From Herpetosiphon sp042688385 (GTDB taxonomy: Bacteria > Chloroflexota > Chloroflexia > Chloroflexales > Herpetosiphonaceae): a stretch of 64,000 nt of DNA. The notes under the pieces are model-generated. The model worked only from the letters and a program-made list of their open reading frames with translations, did not search any database and was not told the origin of the DNA. The stretch is taken from contig NZ_JBHUPY010000007.1 in the NCBI RefSeq assembly GCF_042688385.1, positions 186,001-250,000 of the forward strand, given 5' to 3'. The position numbers and the translations under genes were made by a program. The first letter of the stretch is position 1. Each line of letters begins with the position of its first letter. This document shows, in pieces, positions 58,539 to 64,000 of this stretch.

Positions 58539-59420
58539 ATGCGCTATCTTGGCCTGAGTGGCCGCATTTTGAAACGACCTGATTTACAAGCGCCCAACCA
58601 GCAAGGCCTAAGTCAATGGGTTTTGTATCTTTACGATGTGCTGCGCTATCTCGACCAACAACACATTCATTGTTATCGTTTGCCAGCCTGGCCGTATGAA
58701 TTGCTGAATAGCTGGCCCGAATCCGCCGATCAACTCAGCTTAATTGGCAATTATGCCCAACAAGCCAAAATTCGCCTAACCTATCATGCGCCAAGCAATG
58801 TGCTGCTCAATAGCCATGATCAGCATATTCGCCAGTATGCGCTGAATTATTTAACTAGTGCAGCAGACTTTTTGTCCCAGCTTGGCAGCTATGATCCAGT
58901 GATTGTAGTCCATATCGGGGCGCAATATGGCGATCGAGCTTGGGCCTTGGCGCAAACGGTCGCCAGTTTGCAGCAGCTTGATTCCGCAGTTCTCAATTGC
59001 TTAGCCCTAGAGGCCGATGGCCGAGTTTGGAGCTTGCTCGATGCATTGCACATTCATGCCCAAACTAAGATTCCGGTGATTTTCGATTGGCTACATCATC
59101 AACTTTACAACCCAGCCCAACTCAATGCTGGCGCTGGATTAGAATATGCGCTGGCGACTTGGCCAAGCCAACGCAAGCCCAAAGTGCATTTTAGCTCACC
59201 TAGAACCGAAATTCGGCTTGGTCAACGCCAACAATTATTGCTGCCAACGTGGCATGAGCACAGCGATTTGGCCAATCCATTTGAATTAATCAGCCTGCTA
59301 CGGTTGCCATTCCAGCGCGATTACGATCTGATGCTTGAGGTTAAGGCAGGCGATTTGGCGCTTGAACGAGCGCGCAGCGATCTCCAACGCTTTGCGCCTG
59401 AACTTGTTGATGTGGAGTAG
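58539..59420 (+). CDS. uvsE: UV damage endonuclease UvsE (UVDE)
   Basis: The 293-residue TIM-barrel nuclease nicks DNA 5' of UV photoproducts to start alternative excision repair. The metal-site segments appear in family order: IRLTYHAPSNVLLNS, VIVVHIGAQYGDR, LALEADGRVWSLLD, PVIFDWLHHQLYNP, KVHFSSPRTEIRLGQ, WHEHSDLANPFEL and DLMLEVKAGDLALERAR. GTGGAG lies six bases before the ATG at 58539. It is followed after three bases by an unknown gene that is probably co-translated. Confidence 0.93.
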   Translation: MRYLGLSGRILKRPDLQAPNQQGLSQWVLYLYDVLRYLDQQHIHCYRLPAWPYELLNSWPESADQLSLIGNYAQQAKIRLTYHAPSNVLLNSHDQHIRQYALNYLTSAADFLSQLGSYDPVIVVHIGAQYGDRAWALAQTVASLQQLDSAVLNCLALEADGRVWSLLDALHIHAQTKIPVIFDWLHHQLYNPAQLNAGAGLEYALATWPSQRKPKVHFSSPRTEIRLGQRQQLLLPTWHEHSDLANPFELISLLRLPFQRDYDLMLEVKAGDLALERARSDLQRFAPELVDVE

Positions 59421-59423
59421 GTT

Positions 59424-60062
59424 ATGCCAGAAGCCAATACGCCAGTTTTAGTCGCAGTCTTGAATAACCAAGCAGATTGGCAACGGATTCAGGAGCAGCA
59501 TTGGTATCGGGTTCCGTTAGCCCACGCCCCACGGCGCATGACTGCTGGCATTTTGGCATGGTATCAAACCAAGGCGTTTGGTGCTGAGGGCGGTCAAATT
59601 CGCTGGTATGCAGAAATAAATCATGTGAGCCAAGCCACCCGCAGTCAGCTAATCCCCGAGCAACCAGCGCATCCTCGTGCTCAAGAGCGCTACTGGCGAC
59701 TCCAAATTGGCCAATTGCAAAGCTTGCCGCAGCCAATTTTAGCCCAACGCTTTCGACGAATTACCTTTATTAGCACCAATTGGCAGCAGTTCATTCACGC
59801 CAAGCAGATCAACGATCTCTGGCTAGGTGATAGCTTAATCGAGCAACTAAGCCAACAATTAATCAGCGAGGGCATGAACGTAGCGCGACGGCGCTTACAC
59901 GATGGTAATACGCCGCCGCAAGGCACATGTATTCTGATTCCGTTGCTCAATCAGATTGAGCTCCAGATTGGTGGGCAGGTTTTACGACTCGAACATGAGG
60001 ATTTAATTTGGGATTTTGCTGGCTGCTTAGCCCAAATTCGCGCCTTACAACGCCGCAATTGA
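59424..60062 (+). CDS. hypothetical protein coupled to uvsE
   Basis: The 212-residue soluble protein has a regular pattern: WYRVPLAHAPRRM, ILAWYQTKAFGAEGGQIRWYAEI, RAQERYWRLQIGQLQSLPQPI and RFRRITFISTNWQQFIHAKQINDLWLGD. I believe such proteins occur in other bacteria, but I cannot name the family. GGAGTAGGTT before its ATG overlaps the uvsE stop. The tight coupling makes a role in DNA damage handling likely, for example as a partner or regulator of UvsE. Confidence 0.78.
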   Translation: MPEANTPVLVAVLNNQADWQRIQEQHWYRVPLAHAPRRMTAGILAWYQTKAFGAEGGQIRWYAEINHVSQATRSQLIPEQPAHPRAQERYWRLQIGQLQSLPQPILAQRFRRITFISTNWQQFIHAKQINDLWLGDSLIEQLSQQLISEGMNVARRRLHDGNTPPQGTCILIPLLNQIELQIGGQVLRLEHEDLIWDFAGCLAQIRALQRRN

Positions 60063-60074
60063 GCTAGGTTCAGC

Positions 60075-60620
60075 CTATTGACCAGCAAGCAACAAACGGG
60101 CAAGGCGCTCGCCGCCAACCAAATCGGCCAAATGGGCCAATTGGTTATCTTCGTAGGCTTGATTAAACAGTGCTACATCGAGGGCTAGAACTTTGCGGAA
60201 GGCAATAATTGCATTAGTGGGGTCGCTGCTCGTAGCGGCAATCTGCTCACCACACGGCATAATAATATCCAGCATCGCCAACGGATAGCGCACAGGCAAA
60301 CCGATGCGCACATGAATTTCGCCAATTTTCAAGCGTTGCTGAGCATACGCTTCATCATACGTCCCACGAAACAAATCGCTAAACCATGTTCCAAGCATGC
60401 CCGTCAAGCGTTCTACCGAAACGCCATCGAGGTATTCAGCGGTAGCGGCGTGGCCAAGCAAGCGCTTGTAAAATGCATCGGTAAAATCTTTGGTTTGAGC
60501 TTTGGCCTTTTCGTGTAAGCCGCCAAGTAATTGCGCTTCGGCAGCAGAAACATCCATCATTTTGACCAACTCGGTGAGAATGGCCGTGCCTTTCACGCCC
60601 CAACTTTGACGATCTGCCAT
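60075..60620 (-). CDS. protoglobin-like heme sensor
   Basis: The 181-residue protein is a single globin domain of the protoglobin/globin-coupled-sensor type. The likely proximal heme ligand is His103 in RLKIGEIHVRIGLPVRYPLAML, the hallmark of this group. Helices before it (about 15-60, with an aromatic FTDAFYKRLLGHAATAEYL) and after it fill the fold. No output domain is fused, so it acts on a separate partner. AAGGAGGT lies before the ATG. It is the last gene of an operon with a DUF4388 protein, a small GTPase and a roadblock protein. Binding of O2, NO or CO is inferred from the family. Confidence 0.88.
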   Translation of the reverse strand: MADRQSWGVKGTAILTELVKMMDVSAAEAQLLGGLHEKAKAQTKDFTDAFYKRLLGHAATAEYLDGVSVERLTGMLGTWFSDLFRGTYDEAYAQQRLKIGEIHVRIGLPVRYPLAMLDIIMPCGEQIAATSSDPTNAIIAFRKVLALDVALFNQAYEDNQLAHLADLVGGERLARLLLAGQ

Positions 60621-60635
60621 GAGCTACCTCCTTGA

Positions 60636-61013
60636 TTAAGCACTCATCAGTTCGGCGATTGCCCGACCAGTTTCCCGCGCTTCAATCCGAATCATGCCAA
60701 GATTGGCTTGTTGGCGCAGAATGATTGCCAGAATCATTTGGGTAGCAACTGGCATAACTAAGAGATAGCCACTTTCGGCGTTAACAATGGCCTCGTTGGC
60801 CTTCCCAATTTTCAAATCGTTAACCACGCGGGTCGTAACCCCCATCATCGTGGCTGCAATCGCGCCCATGCGGTCGGCATTAACATCTGCCGACATGCGC
60901 GAGCTAATCAAAATCCCATCTGAACTAATTAATGCGGCCCCATTAATATCGTTACCGTTATTGGTAACCAATTGGCCTAAAATAGTATTAATTTGCTCCG
61001 AACGACTAGCCAT
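60636..61013 (-). CDS. roadblock/LC7 domain protein
   Basis: The 125-residue protein is a single roadblock/LC7 domain (INTILGQLVTNNGNDINGAALISSDGILISSRM, then MGAIAATMMGVTTRVVNDL, SGYLLVMPVATQMILAIILRQQANLGMIRIEARET). In Myxococcus the roadblock protein MglB is the GTPase-activating partner of MglA. The start overlaps the GTPase gene by eight bases, and AAGGAG precedes it. It probably controls nucleotide exchange or hydrolysis of the adjacent GTPase. Confidence 0.92.
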   Translation of the reverse strand: MASRSEQINTILGQLVTNNGNDINGAALISSDGILISSRMSADVNADRMGAIAATMMGVTTRVVNDLKIGKANEAIVNAESGYLLVMPVATQMILAIILRQQANLGMIRIEARETGRAIAELMSA

Positions 61014-61581
61014 GAGAGTGCTCCTTGTGAGTTACAGGCGAGGAGGATGAATCTTGGGCTAAAACGTCGATTCGATCAAGCAGCGTAGCGATTACATCGC
61101 TCACCAGCGCATAGTCGGTTGCGTTACAAGCGAGAATCGGAATATCGTTTGGTAGCCCTAAACGGCGGCGAATATACGTTGGCGGCAAGGCCCCAGGTAA
61201 ATCTTGTTTGGTGGCGGCAACCACGAATGGTACGGGGGTCAGTTCCGCGAAGCGTTCCAATACAACAATTGTTTCGTTAAAATGGGCTGGGCGACAGCTA
61301 TCAACTAAAACAATATAACCCAAACAGCCTTCAGCTAAAATTTCCCACATAAAATCAAAACGTTCTTGGCCTGGCGTGCCAAATAAGAGCAAGCGTTGTT
61401 CGGCATCAATCGTCAACGTGCCGAAATCCAAGCCAACCGTTGTATGATGTTTCAATTCTTTTTCTTCAGCGTGTGTGACGGCAACATCAGTATCAACGAC
61501 ATCGATTTCGCTGACTGTGCGAATAAATTGCGATTTACCCGCCGCGTATGCTCCCGTGATAACAATTTTATAATTGACCAT
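61006..61581 (-). CDS. Ras-like small GTPase, MglA/Cvn type
   Basis: The 191-residue GTPase has P-loop GAYAAGKS (10-17), switch-region GLDFGTLTI, DxxG-like GTPGQERFDFMW (68-79), base motif ATKQDLP (a TKxD variant) and a late ACNATD. The GTPGQERF and DFGT segments are those of the prokaryotic MglA/ArfA-like family. Such GTPases mark cell poles or gate signalling with roadblock partners. AGGAG lies six bases before the ATG at 61581. It sits between the DUF4388 gene (eight bases upstream) and its roadblock partner. Confidence 0.92.
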   Translation of the reverse strand: MVNYKIVITGAYAAGKSQFIRTVSEIDVVDTDVAVTHAEEKELKHHTTVGLDFGTLTIDAEQRLLLFGTPGQERFDFMWEILAEGCLGYIVLVDSCRPAHFNETIVVLERFAELTPVPFVVAATKQDLPGALPPTYIRRRLGLPNDIPILACNATDYALVSDVIATLLDRIDVLAQDSSSSPVTHKEHSHG

Positions 61582-61589
61582 TGTCACTC

Positions 61590-62288
61590 CTACGCACTAG
61601 CGCTGGTACGACGCAGCCGCGCTTTGATAGCTTGAACCAACCCACGCACCCGAGTTTCAACCATATGTTCAGGGTTTGGAGCCATCAAAACTGGGCTAAG
61701 CGAACGCTGAGAAACAACAATCTCGCAGGACACCTCCACCAAGTTCAAGGCGATCAAACGATGCAGCACTTTGAGAGTTTGATCGTAATTCCAACCAGTG
61801 GCTTCAACCAGTTCAGCCACGCTTAATTCTTGGACTAATTGGCTCAAAATGCGCCAATCTTCGAGGGTCAGGGTGATGTCGCTGGCTTGGCTGAGCTTTG
61901 GCACCAAGCGCAAACGCGAGGTTGGCTGAAGTTTGGTCGTGCCAGCCAAGCGTTGTGGTTGGTCGCGGCGACGCAAGCCTTCAATAATCAGCCAATCAAT
62001 TGAGCGTTGAATTTGCACGCTGACCGTTTCTTGTGGGTTGGGTGGTAAAAAGACAAATTGGGCATCGTCCCAGGCCAGCATATCAAACACCGCTTGTTCA
62101 CCACACGAAATCCGTTCGTGGGAAGTATTTTTGACCACCCCTGCATTGATAATTGCGCCATCAAAAAACCACAACATCGCCTTGAATGGAGCATTCGCAA
62201 TCAGTAGACGACCAGTTTTGCGCCCATGATGAAATACATGCATCAAATCAATCAATGGCATATCAGCAAAATTACCTTCGAGAGCCAT
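61590..62288 (-). CDS. DUF4388 (PATAN) domain protein
   Basis: The 232-residue protein begins MALEGNFADMPLIDLMHVFHHGRKTGRLLI, the start of DUF4388/PATAN domains, and the domain runs to about residue 105 (LAWDDAQFVFLPP). The C-terminal part (about 140-215) ends in a winged-helix-like segment (LSQLVQELSVAELVEATGWNYDQTLKVLHRLIALNLVEV). PATAN proteins occur with two-component and small-GTPase modules in gliding bacteria and cyanobacteria. AAGGAG lies seven bases before the ATG at 62288. It leads the GTPase operon. Confidence 0.87.
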   Translation of the reverse strand: MALEGNFADMPLIDLMHVFHHGRKTGRLLIANAPFKAMLWFFDGAIINAGVVKNTSHERISCGEQAVFDMLAWDDAQFVFLPPNPQETVSVQIQRSIDWLIIEGLRRRDQPQRLAGTTKLQPTSRLRLVPKLSQASDITLTLEDWRILSQLVQELSVAELVEATGWNYDQTLKVLHRLIALNLVEVSCEIVVSQRSLSPVLMAPNPEHMVETRVRGLVQAIKARLRRTSASA

Positions 62289-62649
62289 AGCCGTCTCCTT
62301 TTTGCGCAGTACAACCAGTCGATGTTGTCTAGGTTTTGTCCATATTCTGTATAAAAATAATACAAGCTGGAACAAATATATTTTCTAGCAGGCTTGATTG
62401 CAGGCATCGACGTAAGAAAAATGACAACTGTATTATGGCCGCAATTGGATGTATCCGTCTATGATATGTCAATACTCTTTATGGCTATGCAGGGGTAAGG
62501 TAACGATTGGGATGGAAGTACTAGAAGACGTTTCCATGGAGAGGATCGCAGGTATAACGTGCTAGGTTGATTGAACCATGCCTAAGAGGGGTTTGTCAAG
62601 ATGGGATACAATAGCCACGATCTGCGGTTTTTTTAGTATTGAGGTTGTT
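62289..62649. promoter_or_regulatory. divergent regulatory region, GTPase operon and upp
   Basis: On the minus strand TTGTTC (62375-62370) and TATACA (62353-62348), 16 bases apart, are a possible promoter for the DUF4388 operon. On the plus strand TACAAT near 62606 is a possible -10 for upp, but I see no matching -35. The rest of the 361 bases holds nothing I can name. Confidence 0.35.
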
Positions 62650-63270
62650 ATGGGCTTACATGTATCATCGCATCCATTGGTTTTACATAAATTGGCGTTA
62701 CTGCGACGCGTCGAGAGCGAACCAAAGAAATTCCGCGAATTGGTGCGCGAAATTTCGCAATTTTTGGTCTATGAAGCAACTGCCGATATGCCGCTTGCGC
62801 CCTATACCATTCAGACCCCTTTAGGCTCGATGGAAGGCCACGCCATCGGCGCACGCATTGGCTTGATTCCGATTTTGCGGGCTGGCTTGGGCATGGTCGA
62901 GCCAGTGATTGACCTCTTGCCAACCGCCCACGTCTGGCATTTAGGCCTGTATCGCGACCATAACTCGCTTGAGCCAGTTACCTACTATAACAAATTACCA
63001 GCCCAACCTGATATTGATGTGTGTTTGATTCTCGACCCAATGTTGGCAACTGGTGGCTCAGCAGTTGCTGCGGTTGATATTTTGAAGGCTTGGGGCGCTG
63101 CCAAGATTAAATTCTTGGGGTTAATCGCCGCACCTGAAGGGGTAGAACGCTTGCAAAACGCTCACCCCGACGTGGAAATTCATTTGGCAGCGCTTGACGA
63201 ACGCTTGAACGAGCAAGGCTATATCGTGCCCGGCTTGGGCGATGCAGGTGACCGCCAATTTGGAACGTAG
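62650..63270 (+). CDS. upp: uracil phosphoribosyltransferase
   Basis: The 206-residue enzyme joins uracil and PRPP to form UMP in pyrimidine salvage. The motifs are GLIPILRAGLGMVEPVIDLLP, the PRPP loop LDPMLATGGSAVAA and the C-terminal uracil-binding GLGDAGDRQFGT. GAGG lies upstream of the ATG at 62650; the frame is open for 24 more codons before it without a better start. The next gene begins six bases after its stop. Confidence 0.97.
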   Translation: MGLHVSSHPLVLHKLALLRRVESEPKKFRELVREISQFLVYEATADMPLAPYTIQTPLGSMEGHAIGARIGLIPILRAGLGMVEPVIDLLPTAHVWHLGLYRDHNSLEPVTYYNKLPAQPDIDVCLILDPMLATGGSAVAAVDILKAWGAAKIKFLGLIAAPEGVERLQNAHPDVEIHLAALDERLNEQGYIVPGLGDAGDRQFGT

Positions 63271-63276
63271 GCAAGA

Positions 63277-64000
63277 ATGCGCATTTTAGTAACTGGGGCA
63301 ACTGGTTTTTTGGGTTCGCACACCGCTTTGGCCCTGCACAAAGCTGGGCATACGGTGCTGGGCTTGGGTCGCCGCTGGCAGCAGGTTCCACAGCTTGTGA
63401 ACGCTGGCATTAAGCCAATTACTGCTGATTTACGCGAGCGCGATGCAGTGATTGCGGCCTGCGCTGACTGCGATCTGGTGGTGCATAGCGGGGCACTTTC
63501 GGCACCGTGGGGCAGTCGCCGCGATTTTCAGGCGATTAACGTTGACGGAACGGCCCATGTGCTGGCTGGTTGTGCTGCGCACAATGTTGGACGCTTGGTG
63601 TTTATCTCATCACCAAGCGTTCTTTCCAATGGCCATGATCAGCTGGATTTAGTCGATACTGCGCCCTATCCGGCGCGGCCAATCTCGCTCTATTCAGCCA
63701 GCAAACAGCAGGCCGAGCAGTTGGTGCTGACCCATGCAACGCCAAGCGTCATTTTGCGGCCCAAGGCGATTTTTGGCGAGGGCGATCAAGCGTTGTTGCC
63801 ACGAATTATTGCGGCAGCACGGGCTGGGCGCTTACGCCAATTTGGCGCTGGTCAAAATCTGGTTGATTTGACCTATGTGGAAAATGTGGTGCATGCAATT
63901 GAGCTGGCGTTAACTGCACCAGCGGCGCTTGGCAAGGCCTACACAATCACCAACGCCGAGCATCCGCAACTGTGGGCGGTCATTCGGCGGGTGCTGGCTG
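63277..64000 (+). CDS. NAD-dependent epimerase/dehydratase (truncated by the window end)
   Basis: An open frame of 241 codons runs from ATG 63277 to the end of the window. It begins MRILVTGATGFLGSHTALAL, the NAD-binding TGxxGxxG of extended SDR enzymes, and has LYSASKQQAEQLVL with the catalytic YxxxK, SPSVL before it, and DLTYVENVVHAIELAL. It is close to the 3-beta-hydroxysteroid dehydrogenase-like group. Substrate unknown. It starts six bases after upp, so the two may be co-transcribed. Confidence 0.88.
   Translation, partial: MRILVTGATGFLGSHTALALHKAGHTVLGLGRRWQQVPQLVNAGIKPITADLRERDAVIAACADCDLVVHSGALSAPWGSRRDFQAINVDGTAHVLAGCAAHNVGRLVFISSPSVLSNGHDQLDLVDTAPYPARPISLYSASKQQAEQLVLTHATPSVILRPKAIFGEGDQALLPRIIAAARAGRLRQFGAGQNLVDLTYVENVVHAIELALTAPAALGKAYTITNAEHPQLWAVIRRVLA

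Overview
The window reads like a chromosomal stretch of a filamentous gliding Chloroflexota bacterium, most probably Herpetosiphon or a close relative. This is an inference from three things. The proteins are rich in Gln, Ala, Thr and Leu, with heavy use of TTG and CAA codons. A GC-rich inverted-repeat family recurs throughout. The gene content fits: a minimal suf operon with SufR, secreted proteins ending in a VYLP motif, roadblock/GTPase modules, several ECF sigma pairs, and a major-vault-protein-like gene. I saw no phage, integrase, IS transposase, rRNA or CRISPR array.

Layout. 1-2030: minus-strand suf operon (sufR, sufC, start of sufD) behind a consensus promoter with an embedded inverted repeat. 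2174-4118: a small unknown gene diverging from a secreted protein. 4160-4419: three tRNA genes (Phe, Val, Leu). 4565-11425: GNAT acetyltransferase, a beta-helix surface protein, a large secreted nuclease and a lipoprotein sugar dehydrogenase. 11539-13296: two paralogous membrane proteins plus an unknown. 13431-17778: a coupled three-gene ABC export operon. 17877-21295: PP2C phosphatase, ROK kinase and CitE-type lyase. 21548-25083: lepA, then an ECF sigma/anti-sigma pair. 25151-31019: PadR module, VanZ-like protein, DCC protein, a RAM/small membrane protein/PncC operon and a GT-C membrane protein. 31103-37794: secreted subtilase, a zinc-ribbon unknown, a DUF2236 protein and a TetR-oxidoreductase pair. 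37816-38769: divergent aat and clpS (N-degron pathway). 39416-40804: the vault-like gene, isolated between repeat-rich stretches. 41117-44320: alpha/beta hydrolase plus two GT2 glycosyltransferases. 44436-50824: membrane protein, histidine kinase, pseudokinase-vWA protein, LysR, and a second ECF sigma/anti-sigma pair. 50827-57620: HD protein, hydrolase, CsoR-like regulator, ChlI-like ATPase, phospholipase D-type synthase, moeA and panD. 57659-60062: HAD phosphatase and uvsE with an unknown partner. 60075-62288: DUF4388/small GTPase/roadblock/protoglobin operon. 62650-64000: upp and a truncated NAD-dependent epimerase.

The most unusual items are: (i) a 462-residue bacterial protein built like major vault protein (four ~41-residue repeats, a shoulder domain, a coiled coil), with oppositely oriented 20-bp repeat copies on each side; (ii) an operon that appears to couple a heme protoglobin to an MglA/roadblock-type GTPase switch and a DUF4388 (PATAN) protein; (iii) a degenerate-kinase/transmembrane/vWA fusion; (iv) a VYLP C-terminal motif shared by two unrelated secreted enzymes; (v) a dispersed inverted-repeat family found directly 3' of six different genes. 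Several promoters carry well-formed candidate operators (suf, padR, tetR, PP2C, ROK).

Functions come from motif reading by eye. No database search was run.
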